A stretch of DNA of 64,000 nucleotides from Apricaphanius iberus (GCA_028564705.1 JAPXFQ010001947.1:29032-93031), one strand, 5' to 3'; counted from the first letter of the stretch, positions 33,607 through 48,315 are shown. Numbers and translations are program-made. Notes: generated from the sequence alone by a model not told the origin.

Positions 33607-33897
33607 CAGTGGCGTGTCCAGTCTTTTTTCAGGGGTGGCAAAGGAGGGGCAGTTAGTTCTGCTGAGGTGGCACCCATAAATCAAGGATCCGCAGTAATAT
33701 ATATATAATGTCCCACGACTTCTTTCTGATAAATGTTTAAAAGTAACACAGACATTTTTTTTCTTTTTTTAAAAAATTGCTGAAATTAAATGTATTCTCA
33801 AGCATTGAGCTACAACATCAGACAGCAGGGGGTTACACCTAGGGGTGGCCTATCGGATTCTAGGGCTGGCACATGCCACGCCCCAGACACGCCACTG
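33607..33897. mobile_element. hAT MITE with perfect 8-bp duplication
   Basis: CTTCCAAG is found immediately outside both ends (33,599-33,606 and 33,898-33,905). The ends read CAGTGGCGTGTC and its complement GACACGCCACTG. At 291 bp with no coding capacity, this is a textbook hAT MITE. Confidence 0.9.
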
Positions 33898-33905
33898 CTT
33901 CCAAG

Positions 33906-36528
33906 TGAGTTAGCAGGTGAAATTCCGCATATAAAAGCACTTTGATGTTTGAAGACAGGGAATTTAAAGTCCCTTTGAGATATGTGAAAAATGTTGGTTT
34001 GATTCGCCAGTGTCCTGGCTGGTGGGAAGACCGTTATTCCTATTTAATATAAAGCCCTGCACCTTTTACTTGGCTTTCAAAAGTCTCAAGGCCTGAGATT
34101 ATTTTGTTTCAAGGAGAGTTTGGCCGATCTCTGTGAAACAGAAAGCCATGGTTTTCCTAAATGCTGAGGTCACACCTTGGCAGGAGTACGGCAAAATCCT
34201 CAACATGACTGCGACGCTGGGTAAGTCCTCATTGATCACTGTACTTATTTATTGATTGATGGAAATGTAGTTGTTGTTGGACAATTTCTGTTGTCCTGTG
34301 ACTTGAGTAATTCAATTATGTCTGGTCTTTGGTGAGAAACTCAGTATCACTGTTTACACAATTTGTCTTTTTTAATCCAGTCTAGGTGAAACACGCAGTC
34401 ATGTAGCAGCTTTAATGATTAAAGTAAAAGCAGCTGTTAGGATAGGATATACAGGCTTTGTTTTGAGCCTCCAGGTTTAATATCCTGATCGCCTGCAATC
34501 TCTTTTGTTTTTAAAAACTTTTTATCAGGCCCCTAACGGGCCCTACAGTCAACCACACAGCAGGAATGAACCGTCTACTCCACTAAATTCTCCTTCAAAT
34601 GTGCAAAATAATTGATATATAGGTAAAATATGCTGTTTTTGCCACCCACTACCATAATGCATTGCGCTAAAATATAAACACTGATGTCACAAAAAATCCA
34701 GCTATAGTATGCTCAGCTAGAAACCACCTGTTTAGGATTACAAATTTAAATTTGAATAAGTGAAAAGAACACGAAGACAATGCGCAAAGTGAGTTTTGCA
34801 ACAAGTTTTCTTAGCGTTACATGAAGTAACCTTTATTTTATTTATAGTTCAGGAAAATTTAAGTTTCTGAGCATTACAAACCAAAACGGACTTAATTAAA
34901 TTTACCCTGAAAAGGATTTTTTTTTATCTTCCCACACAGATTGACCTCAGTTTTCTTCTTATTCAGCTTAACTGTAGGCTGAATGAGTTTAAAGGCGTTT
35001 CCACATTTATTTAATCATCAGAAAAATATGTTATGAAGTTTTAACCCCCACCTAATATAATCCAATAGAATTCAGGCTTCACCTACTTTCTCTAGAGTTA
35101 CCTTAAGTTTTAAAATAAAATCTAGATGAAAGTTTTCTCTGCAGAAGGAAATTCAGAGAGGCGGATGCTGGTGCTGTAACCTGATGAAAACCTCAGTCTT
35201 AGGAAATGTGAAGGCACTCCCTAGCTACTCAACATTGGCTGTTTGCTACATGTGACACATGCTCGAAGGCTGTCTTGAGAACAAAGGAAACTGAATAGCA
35301 GTAAAAACTGTTTGGAATTATTTTTTAGTTGTCTAACTCTTTGTAAGAGGTGGTTGATCTGAGGGGAAATGATTCAGACCGGCCGAGATATGGGTGTGAT
35401 CTAGAGGGTAAGGATTCCAGGAATAGCAGATTGTTTGTTGGAGAGCAGGGCAGGCAGGGGACTTTTGAGGGAAATGCAATTGTGTCCAGCCTGGAGATGA
35501 ATGCAAGATAAGAGAGAGATGGCCAAGAAAGTGAAATGTCTTGAACTGGGAGCAATGGGTAAGGTGAGCCGCTCATCGCTGGGGGCGGAGGGTTAACGCT
35601 CCGAGCTGACATAGCTACAAGCTAGTCAGAAGCTAGTCGTGAGCTAACTGAAGCTAACGTAGGCTGCTGCCGGTTTCAGCCAGAAGACCGCTGTTAAGAG
35701 ACTTTTACCCTGTTTTTCAACAACGATTATTTTAGACCCAGAAATATCTCGAGTAGAGAAAACGTATCCATATAATAAGACCCAAATGGGTCGGGTCAAT
35801 ACTGCTTAATATGGTGTTATTTCCATTACCATCGGTGGAGGCTGAGGACATAGACGGGCTCATCTTAACAACACATCCAGCAAAAAAGTCATCATGAAAA
35901 CTCAGATCCTCTAAAAAAATTAAAGGCTTTTGACTCACCTCACATCTCAGATATCCATTAATTCATGCCTCCAGCTGTGTTCCTCGCACCAGTACTGATA
36001 TAACCAGCGATCATCCAGTCTGTCTAGAGTTCAACTCTGTAGTCTTCCAGCCTGATCTAGCCGTCTCCCGCTCTTGAGTCTTCCGCTCTGACCAGGTCTG
36101 CCGTGGCGGTCCTGCCGACTTTGCTTCTCTGCTGCTACCCGACCGATCACCTGCTCCAACTCCCGTGTAGAAAGAGATAAAAGCTCCGACCAGAACAGCA
36201 TTCCTCTCGGCCACCTGACAGAGACCCCCCAAGCTGGTTAAGCATCAGCCAGTATGAAGCCTCCCCCCAAAGCATAAACTTCTTGGACGGTCTGTTACTA
36301 TAATCAACACCACAGCAAGCCATCTTTGCCCAATAATTGCAGATTACATCCAAAACCAAATAAAAACTGTAAAAGCAACTGATAGTGGAGTTCAGAAACA
36401 CCAAATGACTGAAATCTTTATGTTAGTCCCAGGTCCCAGGCTGTGAAGAGCTTCCCCGCAAGCAGAGGGGGACAGCAGACTACTGAGCAGTTATTAGCTA
36501 CAGTAGCAGCTATTAGCCACCAGTGTTA
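33906..36528. other. Mostly unassigned; one possible first exon
   Basis: At 34,149-34,219 an ATG opens MVFLNAEVTPWQEYGKILNM, followed by TATLG and a good GTAAGT donor. Upstream lies an ATATAAAAGC box at about 33,930. This could be a first exon of a host gene, but I do not recognise the protein and find no second exon in the window. The rest has short non-coding frames and TE-like scraps (AGCTAACTGAAGCTAACG-type repeats near 35,640). Confidence 0.3.
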
Positions 36529-36529
36529 G

Positions 36530-38731
<2,202 letters not shown>

Positions 38732-38884
38732 TATGGAAGTAAATCTGTGCCATCGGATTTTGAATTCGAATTCTCTAGCACTGAATTTTTTAGCACCGAA
38801 TTTTTAACACAGAATTTTTTTTTTGCATCTAAATTAGACTTTGAATTTTAAAAGCCATTGAATTGTTAGCACTGATTTTTTTTG

Positions 38885-39075
38885 CTTATGGCATTTTTTT
38901 TTATGTTTCAAAAAATTCAATGTAAAAAAATTCAATGTCTAAAAAAATTCAATGTAAAAAAAATCGATATCTCAAATAATTCAATGTAAAAAAAATCAAT
39001 GTCTAAAACAATACAATGTAAAAAAATTCAATGTAAAAAAATTCGATGTCTCAAAAAATTCAGTGTAAAAATATT
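38885..39075. repeat. Subterminal AAATTCAATGT array, left
   Basis: About a dozen copies of a motif like AAAAAATTCAATGT(CT) alternate with A runs, with variants ATCGATATCT and TACAATGT. The mirror array is at 63,655-63,850. Regular short repeats near a transposon end are typical transposase-binding sites; that role here is inference. Confidence 0.65.
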
Positions 39076-39124
39076 CAGTCAACATCTGGGGTAACCAAGG
39101 AGAAGCAATCGATCCCTGTATCAA

Positions 39125-39235
39125 ATCATCCACCGTCCAGCCAATCAAGTTACTCTCCATTGGTCACGTGACGCCGAAACAGGAAGGTGGTGAACTTCAA
39201 GTGAGCTCCCGGTCAGCGCTCCCCTTAAGCTCAGC
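39125..39235 (+). promoter_or_regulatory. Promoter-like block upstream of the integrase first exon
   Basis: It contains CCAAT at 39,141, an inverted CCAAT (ATTGG) at 39,159 and an E-box TCACGTGA at 39,164-39,171, then CAGGAAGG. No TATA box is seen, so a TATA-less, CCAAT/E-box promoter is plausible. It ends directly before the ATG at 39,236. The same block in mirror image precedes the minus-strand gene. Confidence 0.5.
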
Positions 39236-42200
39236 ATGGCCCAGAACACGAATGACGGCGCTTCGGTGAGTGTACTCTTTATTTACCTTTTGTGTTCGTA
39301 AAGTCAGCATTAATTATCTGATACGTTAACAGAATTGTCGAACAATGTCCACAGATAATTTTTAATGAGATGGCGTTCCTTAAGTGTTATTTAGCTAGCG
39401 TTAGCATGTTAGCATGGCTTATGATGTGGCTGGCAAGACATATCTGACTATGGCAGTTTGTTTAACACACTGGTTCTCAATCGGGGAGGCGCAAAAACTG
39501 TTTGGGAAGCGCGAGGACGGGAGTTAAAAAAAGAAAGAAAACTCTTATAAAGAAATACTACAGACCCCCATCCGTAATGCAAAACATATGGACTGTTATA
39601 ACATTTAAACAAAAAACCAAATGAGTTAATCACCCCGCATCAGAGCGGGATTCGTCGTTGTTGCTAGGCAACCGGGCTTTGGCGCCGTGCCGCGCATGAA
39701 TGACAGATAGAATTTAGCTTATTTGATTTCCCTTTTTGCATAACTAGCAAACCCAGAGAAAGACAAAATTATCGCTGCACTGAATGTGTGAATCCTCTAC
39801 CTGAGCGGTATCAGTGCCAGAATACACTTGTCAACCTTTCAATAACTATTTGTATAACGTTTCAGTCACAAATACAATGCTCTATAAATATGGTTTAATA
39901 CTGCACCAGGAATCGACCATCTCTGCACGGCCAAACAGGCGCAGGTCTCCCATTAACGTTCTGTAAACTGCAGGAATAAATACAGATTATATGCCAAGAA
40001 TGCAACTAGCTGGCCTATGATGAACAACTATAAAACACAATATAATGATGGTGAGGATGATGGTAATAGGAATAATAATACTGATAATAGTCTAGTAGCC
40101 TAATAAAACTGACGATAACAACCATAGTAATGATAATAATGCCTACAAGCTCAATAGCAATAGCCTAGTAATGATGGGCCCAGCAATAATAATAATAATA
40201 ATGACAATAATAATACCTGCAAGCTCATGTTAGAAGTCTGCTGCTACTGCCAGTTATAAAAATGGCCTAGTAATGATAATAGGCTTATCTATGCCATGTC
40301 CGAATATCAATACTTTCAACAAATACATGTTTATATGTGTGTGTGTGTGTTTAATTTAAGAATATCATGCTTATCTTAAAATTTCCATAAAATTTGCTCA
40401 CACAGTGATTTTTTTTTTCTTTCTCTCCTAGGAAATACTGCTTAATCATCTTTTAGAAAGACTTCGCTCTCGATTGGAGCATATTCTGGGACGCATGCCT
40501 CTGGATCTGGATTACCTAGAGTTCACTTGCACACAAGAACTTGTGTTTTTAAATGCTGTATCCAGTCAAGTAACTGTTTGTCCAGCTATTTTAGATTCCC
40601 TAACCCAGCTACACAGTCTTATCAATTTGGAAAAAGACAAAAGGGAGCAACACACTGCAGTTGTGCAGTTTGAGCTTGGACCAGCTGGGCGGCAACGAAT
40701 GGTCATATCCCCGCAGCACCTTAGGAAACTTCTGGAACTGAATCTGTCTGTTCCATGTATTGCTAAACTTTTGGGGATGTCCAGGCGCACAGTATACCGA
40801 CGCATGGCTGAGTCTGATCTCTCAGTTAAGGCATTATACAGCACTATGACAGATGAAGAGTTTGATCAGTGTGTGAGAGAAATTAAGTCAAGGCAGCCTC
40901 ACTCTGGATATCGGATGATGAAGGCCCTTCTGCAAGCCAGAGGACTGAGGGTGCAGTATAACCGTGTAAGAGCCTCCATGCATCGTGTTGACACCACTGG
41001 TGTCATAAGCCGCATGGTCCAAGTTGGATGTGTCGCTCGACGGACCTACTCAGTTCCAGGACCCCAGTCTTTGATGCACATCGATACAAACCATAAATTG
41101 ATTCGGTAAATTCTGATTGAGCAATCTTTTGGACTAAATGCATCCTTTCAAAGTGGGTTTTGTTAATTATGTGGTAGTGATTAGTATGCACCATAACTTT
41201 TTAATACTATTTATTTTAATGTTACTTTATATGGACCATCACAGCTAACCTCTTAAAATAGTATACACCTAGTGTATTACATTTAGGAACTGTGTGTAGA
41301 ACATTTTTTTTTCTTATTTGCAGCATGTTACATACAGCTCACAAATTATTTTCTCTTTCAGCTACAACAATGTTGTCTTTGGTGGTATTGATGGTTTTTC
41401 CCGTAAGGTAAGCACAATTGTTTGGACTAGAGTACACATTACTATAATCATTAAATACTTGTGTCTAATAGACGTATAATTGCATATGTGCTGCAGATAA
41501 TGTATCTTGGTGCAGCCTCTAACAACCTTGCATCAACCACCCTGGCTTTCTTCCTAGAATCTGTTGAGAAGTTTGGTTTTCCTCTCAGGTAAATACATAT
41601 TTTAAGAAAATTTTACACTACCACAGTACAAGCAGTTGTGGAAAGTAACTAAGGACATTTACTCAAGTAACATATCTAAAGGTCACCAGTAGACAGGTTT
41701 TAAGATATATATATGAAATACTTTGAATAATAATTAACATGGGATTTTTGACAAACTCAGATACTTTCCAGTTTCAGCAGATGAATGTGAAAACAGCACT
41801 GTAGTGTCAAAAACTGAGCACGTATCGTATTCTGCATAGTGTAACTGTGGCAACAGGAAGACACACTATAGTTTCAATCGGGGGGACTTTTAAGTACACA
41901 TTTAGGTGCTTGTACTGTAAAGTAGATTAGTATTTCCATGTGATGCTGCTACTTCCACTCCCCTACTTCTCCGAGGACTTATTTTACTTTCTACTGCTAT
42001 CTGTAGCAGTAGAAAGTAACTAAAGCTATCTGATAGCTTTAGTTCCTTTTAGGGACGCACCGATACTGGTATCGGGTATTGGCCCCGATGTCATCTATTT
42101 TACTCGTATCGGTTAAAATTGACAGATACCATGAACCGATACTTAGAATGCAGAAAGTCTGCAATAATTTCAAAATAAATGTACATTTTAAATACATTTT

Positions 42201-45200
42201 TATGCTTTGTGGTAATTTTTATTAAAAAAAATGTTATCTAATTTACTCTCATTTGTTGTAAGAAGCAAAGGAGAAAATAAAACCTACATTCCAATTCATT
42301 TCATTTTTACGTGTTGTAGAAGTATTGGTATTAGTACTCTGTATCGGCAAGTACTCTGATCCAAGTATTGGTATTGTATCGGTTTGAAAAGAGTTATCGT
42401 TATATCCCTTGTTCCTTTTCTGCAGATTTGACACAATCAATTATATAACAAGCTTTTAAAATACATACAAATGTTAGGAATGCTTTCCATGTTAGAAGTT
42501 TAGAGATAAATTCCAAAAACTTAAAACACATTTGTGTAGCAGACCTTTGTTTTTTGCCAAGAGCACAACAGTAACCTGCTGCTGATCCTTCACTAACACT
42601 GATCCTTCACTATAAATAATCTGTCATATATATCAGTCAGAGGAAGCAAACTACTTTTAACTACATAATTATTTAATAATTGAATACTTACACAGTGCCC
42701 AACACCATACAAGTATCATTTGATATATATCACACATTTTCAGAATTTTCAACCACTTCCATTGCACTGTGTAAATAAGCGACCAATAAACGTAACCAAA
42801 ATTAGCAATATGTGATCTTTGAAAGTGTTGTGTGTTTACTATAGGGTTCGTGCTGATCAGGGAGTTGAAAATGTCGACGTTGCACGCTGCATGTTTACAG
42901 TCCGTGGCACTGGAAAGAGCAGTTTTATATCCGGGAAGAGTGTTCACAACCAAAGGTTTGTTCGATGGAATACTGCTAATTAAAGTTGCTACCTCACTGA
43001 TGCCATGCAGCAGTAGTACTATAATAAACAAAGGTGTAATGACATGCAGTACAGTTTGTAACAAAATCTATAGATAGTGGGTTATGCATAAACAAAAAAT
43101 AGTGAAATTAAGACCTGAATTTAACTAATAAATCAGTTGGATATCTGAAATTCTTATTTTTGTGCATTTATGGATAGAAACGTATAAAATATTTTATTTT
43201 TATTTTTTTTATTAAAAATTTCAAGGATTGAGCGGCTGTGGAGAGACCTGTGGGCAGCTGTAACATGCATTTACTACGATGTTCTCCACTACCTGGAAGA
43301 GGAGGGCTTCCTCAGCATTGCCAATGAAACACACCTTTTCTGCTGTCACTTTGTGCTTCTCCCACGCCTGCAGGATGACCTAGCTACTTTTCGCAATGGC
43401 TGGGACAATCATCCGCTGAGAACCGAAAGCCACATGACTCCTAACCAGCTGTGGGAGCTGGGTCGTATACATTACCCTATTCCAGGACGAGATAACACAG
43501 AGGTACATACAAATAGGTGATTTGAACAGGGGCGGCTGGTACATGATGGGCGATAGTGCATCACCCTGCTTGAGTCACACGAAAAAAGAGATGAGAAGGA
43601 GTCAAATATTGCTGGCCAAGTCTGAATATTATTGTCCAGTCAACACCCTGAATGTCACTTTCCAATCTAAACACCCACCCCCCAATTGGGGCGATATCAG
43701 TCAAAGTGAAAATCGCCCCTGGCGCTCATAGTTGCATTTGAGTGGGGATGCACCGATACTGGTATTAGCCCCGATACTGCCTAATGTACTCGTATCAGCT
43801 GATGTTAACAGATACCATGAGTCGATAATTAAGATATAAAAATGCACCAATAATTTCACAGAAAAGTTTTTAAATGTAAGTTCTTTGGTCATTTTAATTT
43901 ATATTTTATTTCTTTATTCTAATTCAACATCATTTCTTGTAACAAGCAGAGAAGAAAATAAAGCCTGACTCCCAATTGATAGCATTTTTTTTGTGTGGTA
44001 CAAGTGTTGGCATTGGTACACGGTATCGGTAAGAACTCTGATCCAAGTATTGGTATGGTATCGGTTTTGAAAAAAAGTGTTATCGTTGCATCCCTAATTG
44101 TCAGATTCTTTTTTTCAAAGTTTGGACCCCAACGGGAATTTTTTTAATACACACTGATGCGTGCTCGGAGAAGTCTATGGTAGTGACAAACCACGGGAGT
44201 TGGAGACGAACAAAAAGAGACAAAATGCAGAAATAAAATAAGAAAAATTATTTTATATCACTCAAAACAATACAGTTTGAGAGAGAAAACAGAAGCTTGA
44301 AATGAAATAGCTCAGACCTGACTATCAGCTAAATAGCATTTCAATCAGCAATAAAGCAAGAGTAAAAGCACCATATTTATGTGGCATTATGCATGTTGGA
44401 TCACTATATAGCTTGAGCACATTTCATAGCAAGGTATTGCGTTTACAAATGCGCATTATTCAGTTAATGTACTGTTTTCGGACTTAAATTAGTGCTAATC
44501 ATTAGCGGAAGTAGCCATGTAGACACCGCTACTTCGCAATAAGGGCATGTATTCCTAACGTTTAGATTGATAAATTGGAGTTGTCTGCTGAGTGTTTACA
44601 TTTTGGAAACAGGTAAAGAGTGACATTTGATTACTAAGTCTATATTACATTTGATTTATTTGATATTTAACACAGCTGCTGATATCCAAATATTCGGTTT
44701 ATTCATATATTTTGTTATTTCTACCTTACCTTGCATTTATTTGTTGAGATCACACTTATCTCTCTCATATTTATATCTCCCAAACCTGTATCAGCAGCTG
44801 TGTGGAAATATACTGCTCACAAAAATTAAAGGAACACTTAAAAGAAATACATCAGATCTCAATATGAAGTTGGATATCTATACAAATAATGACAGGGCAA
44901 TGTCTTAGGAACAAAAGGATGGCAAGTCTTTCAGTTGAAATACGTTTTCAGCCTACAGAGGGCTCAATTGTGTAGACACCCCAAAATCAGAGTGAAATGA
45001 TTATGTGGCAGGCTAGTCCTTGTTTTCAAAAACTTAATTTCTGCAACTCAAAATGCTTTTCAGTATCTTGTGTGGCCCCCAGGAGCTAGTATGCATGCTT
45101 GACAACATCGGGGCATGCTCCCAATGAGATGACTGATGATGTCTTGTGGCATTTCCTCCCAGATCTTTGTGAGGGCATATCTGAGCTGTTGTACAGTCTG

Positions 45201-47361
45201 AGGAGCAACCTGGCGCCGCCTAATGGACCAAAACATAATGTCCCACAGATTTTCTATTGTGTTTAAGTCAGGGGATGGTGAAGGCCAATTCAATTGTTTC
45301 AATTCATTCATCCACCAGGTTCTGCCTGCATACTCTTGCGTGAGTCCGGGCATTGTCGTGCATTAGGAGGAAACCAGGGCCTACTGCACCAGCGTAGGGT
45401 CTGACAATGGGTTCAATGATTTTATCTCGATACCTTATGGCAGTCAGAGCGCCATTTCCTCGGCAGTAGAGGTCTGTGCGTCCCTCCATGGATATGCCTC
45501 CTCAGACCATCACTGACCCACCACCAAACCTGTCATGTTGAACGCCGTTGCAGGCAGCATAACATTCTCCTTGTCCTCTCTAGACTCTTTCATGTCTATC
45601 ACAGGTGCTCAGGGTGAACCTGCTCTCGTCTGTAAAAAGTACTGGGCGCCTTTGGTGGGCTTGAAAATTCTGGTGTTGTTGAGCAAATGCCAGTCATGCT
45701 CCACAGTGCTGGGCAGTGAGCACAGGGCCCACTACAGGACATCGGGCCCTCAGGACATCTTCATGAAGTCTGTTCCTGATTGTTTTGGGTAGAGATATTC
45801 ACCCCAGTGGCCCTCTGGAGGTCATTCTGTAGGGCACGAGCAGTGCTCAGCCTGTTCCGCCTTGCACAAAGGAGTAGGTATCGGTCCTGCTGATGGGTTG
45901 AGGACCTTCTACGGCCATGTCCTGCTCTCCGAGAATAGCCAGCAGTCTCCGGAAATCTCCATGTTCTGGAGATTGTGCTGGGAGACACATTAAACCTTCT
46001 TGCTGCAGCACGTGTGGATGTGCCATCCTGGAGAAGTTAGACAACCTGTGCAACTTCTGTAGGGTTAAGGAATCGCCTCATACTGCCAGTACATATAATT
46101 ACTCAAGCCAAAACAGATCAAGAGGGAGAAACTTGAAATGAACTCCACATGTAAAACCAGTCCTGTTTTGAGTGTTTTCTAATTGTTGCCACTGTAGTGC
46201 ACCTGTTAAGTCCATGAACACCAGTACAGCTGAAAGTGATTAACGATGCCCTCAGCTGCTTAACCAACCAGAAAATTATCAGACAGGTTTAATTGATTTC
46301 ATGCCAGGCCCAATAAATAAAGTGTTTAATTTTTGTGAGCAGTTTATTAATAAACAGAAGAAATATAACAGCATTTTGTTCAACTCATATCTTCTCATAC
46401 TCTGGCTTTAAGTGGAGCTCCGGCAGGTTCTCCCAGTATGAACAAAGTGATCCCAGTCTGAACCAGAACGTCTATAGACATCTGTGTTTCCTCCTCTACA
46501 GTAGCAGTCTGTTCTAGAGAAACTGTTGAAGCCCCTGACTGAAATCATTCTTTTGTCATTATTTTAAACATTGTATTGTAATGACTTTTCTTGTAAAGTG
46601 CCTTGAGATGACATCTGTTGTGAAATGGCGTTATATAAACTGAATTGAATTTTGTCATAGGATAGTCCCATTTAGGGACGATCAAGGTGGTCCAACATCA
46701 TTTAGAAACAGTCAGCTTTACATACAGAAAATGTTAGCCAGTTAGTGTTAGCAATTGGCTGAAAGATTAAAATCTATTTAACTCATTTATTTCATGAAAA
46801 GAGCTATAGAAATGGGATTTGTTCCTTTACACCGCAAACTGTTTTTTTTGTGTCATATTTAGGAATGTGAATTATTCAGGAGTAATTCAGCTACTCTAAT
46901 TGGGTATAAAAAAAAATCATTGTTTGACAATCCTAACATTTAAGCGTCATAGTCACTGGAGAAAATTCCACCAGCTGCCACTGGATTTGAAGGAATAGTG
47001 TGGTTCACATTCTTAAGAAATTTAATTACAATCCAAGAGCACATTCTGTAGTAGTTGAAAGTATCTACTTTTACTGCATACAACTCAAAATGCTCTCTTT
47101 TTTTAGGGCATGGATATTCCTGACATTGAGTGGGAAAATAGCGGACTTCCACTTGATGACCGGTCGAGCATCATTGTTCCACAAGCTGCATGCCCCCTGA
47201 CCAATGGACAAATGACAGCTTTAAGAGATGCAGTCAACCCAAGAGCTGCATCCCAGTCCTTTGGCTGTGATACTTACATTGCTGCTGTGCAATTTTGTGA
47301 GCAGTTTCTTAGTCAAACGGCTGCTGTATTTGTTTCCATGTGTTTCAAGAGGATTCTATGA
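39236..47361 (+). CDS. IS3-like DDE integrase/transposase, seven exons
   Basis: Exons: 39,236-39,265; 40,432-41,105; 41,362-41,407; 41,497-41,588; 42,845-42,955; 43,226-43,502; 47,107-47,361. All introns are GT-AG, and every split codon rejoins in frame to a 494-residue protein. Residues about 106-136 form an HTH ([20 protein letters not shown]), and [20 protein letters not shown] resembles the IS3 OrfB HTH_21 segment. The integrase core has D228 (HIDTNHK), D285 (RADQGVEN) and E320 (VHNQRIERLW), with 34 residues between the last two, near IS3's DD35E. It would cut and join element ends in the nucleus. The first exon lies in the terminal repeat. About the last dozen codons and the TGA come from a MITE fragment, so the native C-terminus is probably altered. 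Confidence 0.85.
41632..42005. repeat. Degenerate dispersed fish repeat in an integrase intron
   Basis: TTGTGGAAAGTAACTAAGGACATTTACTCAAG and the later GTACTTGTACTGTAAAGTAG recall a very common fish repeat with the theme AAGTACATTTACTCAAGTAC. The edges are unclear. It sits between exons 4 and 5 and leaves splice sites intact. Confidence 0.45.
42050..42410. mobile_element. hAT MITE, TAGGGATGCACCGAT family, in integrase intron 4
   Basis: GTTCCTTT is present on both sides (42,042-42,049 and 42,411-42,418), a perfect 8-bp duplication. Its left end TAGGGACGCACCGATACTGG matches the element at 383-794. The right end is more diverged (complement AAGGGATATAACGAT). Confidence 0.85.
43743..44094. mobile_element. 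hAT MITE, same family, in integrase intron 6
   Basis: It starts GGGGATGCACCGATACTGGT and ends in the complementary ATCGTTGCATCCCTA. The interior is similar to 42,050-42,410 (AAGTATTGGTATGGTATCGG near the end). I could not find a matching 8-bp duplication, so the edges may have drifted. Confidence 0.7.
44813..46342 (-). mobile_element. Tc1-like transposon with decayed transposase
   Basis: Left end CTGCTCACAAAAATTAAAGG and right end (complement) CTGCTCACAAAAATTAAA form the terminal inverted repeat. TA precedes the left end; the right TA appears mutated (TT). At about 1.53 kb it has typical Tc1 size. The minus strand encodes transposase fragments. It lies in the large last intron of the integrase gene. 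Confidence 0.85.
45060..46053 (-). pseudogene. Tc1-like transposase, frameshifted
   Basis: The fragments are in correct order. 46,053-45,761 holds N-terminal helix-turn-helix pieces ([20 protein letters not shown] and, in another frame, [10 protein letters not shown]). 45,489-45,304 has [20 protein letters not shown], with the catalytic D of the HDNA motif. 45,353-45,060 has [20 protein letters not shown], with the SPDLN..E catalytic glutamate. Frame changes between blocks make it non-functional. Confidence 0.85.
46505..46655 (+). mobile_element. Short L2 LINE 3' end fragment
   Basis: TTGTAAAGTGCCTTGAGATG, GTTGTGAAATGGCG and TATATAAACTGAATTGAATT match the 3' end of the L2 at 50.96-53.09 kb. 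It is only the last 150 bp or so, an extreme 5' truncation. Confidence 0.75.
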
Positions 47362-47645
47362 GCTGCACTTAAAAAAGCTTTACAGCTTAATCAAAACTTA
47401 CTTTCTGTCGTTCATTACTCCTTGAAGAAGAAATGCGTTCACAAGCCTAGGAAAAAAACAGAAACGGCGCTGTGATAGTAGGCACAGACGCCTGAAAACT
47501 TAGCACCCCCTGCTGTCCTGGTCTAAAAAAAACAATGGAGAGTAGAGTGGGGAAGCGGAGTACTATAAACAGAAAACATCTCCGTCAATACGTCTGCGTC
47601 TGAGTGCAGATTTGCGGTCGGAGAAGCATAAACTAGGCTTTACAC
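47320..47645. mobile_element. MITE fragment fused to the last integrase exon
   Basis: From about 47,320 the sequence follows the family at 19,632-20,281 (TATTCTATGAGCTGCACTT, TACTTTCTGTCGTTCATT and AGAAGCATAAACTAGGCTTT). Only the right-hand part of the element is present. It provides the integrase TGA at 47,359-47,361. It also lies where the last exon of the opposing HECT-type gene should be. Confidence 0.7.
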
Positions 47646-47915
47646 TGAAAAGAGTTGTCAAACCCTTGAGATAAGTTTACAGAAAAATAATTTAGAATGA
47701 GTCTGGTTGGACTCATGAGTTGAAAACATCAAATACATTTTTTTAAATCATGTAGATTTTTTAAGAATAAACTCACGTCATGTTGCTGTTTCCAGCTCAA
47801 TAGTGAATGTGTAAAGTTCACGCTGAATATTTAAATAGTTATACAGCTTTTACACTAACCAAAAAAGGTAACCAAATAATATTTAAATAGCACTTCAGTG
47901 TCTCAGTACGCCTAC
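47646..47915. other. Region where the terminal HECT exon is expected but absent
   Basis: The minus strand downstream of the donor at 47,915 contains no reading that resembles the end of G2E3-like proteins, no acceptor followed by an open frame, and no clear poly(A) signal assignable to the gene. Confidence 0.5.
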
Positions 47916-48315
47916 CATTAGTAATAAACTGTCTAAGATAGGCTGATATGCGGCATTTGGTGTCAACTGAACAATCGTCATCATCGTCACTATCCTCACA
48001 AGGCCATGTGATTCGCTGAAGTAGTACCTGCATTGAAAAAAAAAAACAGCATGAAAAAGATTTGTAATTTTTCTATTTAAAATTGCATTTAATTTTTGAT
48101 AAAATATCTGGTTGGTAGCCATGATGTCTATGCATGTAGGAAAATAGAAATAAAAATGAAAACAGACAGCTAACCTCAGGGCTGAAATTTCCTGCTCCCT
48201 CTTTCGGAAAAAGTAAGGCCACTGTGTCAGGCCTTTGGGTCAACAGTGTCCACATTGGGGTTTCTTTAAGACCTCGTCTCAGCTGCTTAATTTGCCGTGT
48301 GACACGTCCTATTAC

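Larger units (their letters stand above)
38732..40455 (+). repeat. Left terminal inverted repeat of the 25-kb element
   Basis: It is the reverse complement of 62,265-63,999, with only scattered differences (for example GTTAGCACTG against GTTAACACTG near the outer end, and T-run length differences). From the end inward it contains a subterminal array of TTCAATGT motifs, a CCAAT/E-box promoter-like block, the ten-codon first exon, an intron with a TAATAATAA-rich stretch and a GT repeat, the acceptor, and the first eight codons of exon 2. Confidence 0.95.

Noticed and set aside
39448..39633. A 61-codon protein, also at 63,097-63,282
   Set aside because: The identical frame exists only because it lies in both arms of the inverted repeat; it spans a hAT-like end and has no gene context.
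40047..40240. CRISPR-like or satellite array
   Set aside because: Only AATAATAAT-type microsatellite-like sequence, no regular spacer pattern, and the same stretch occurs in the other terminal repeat.
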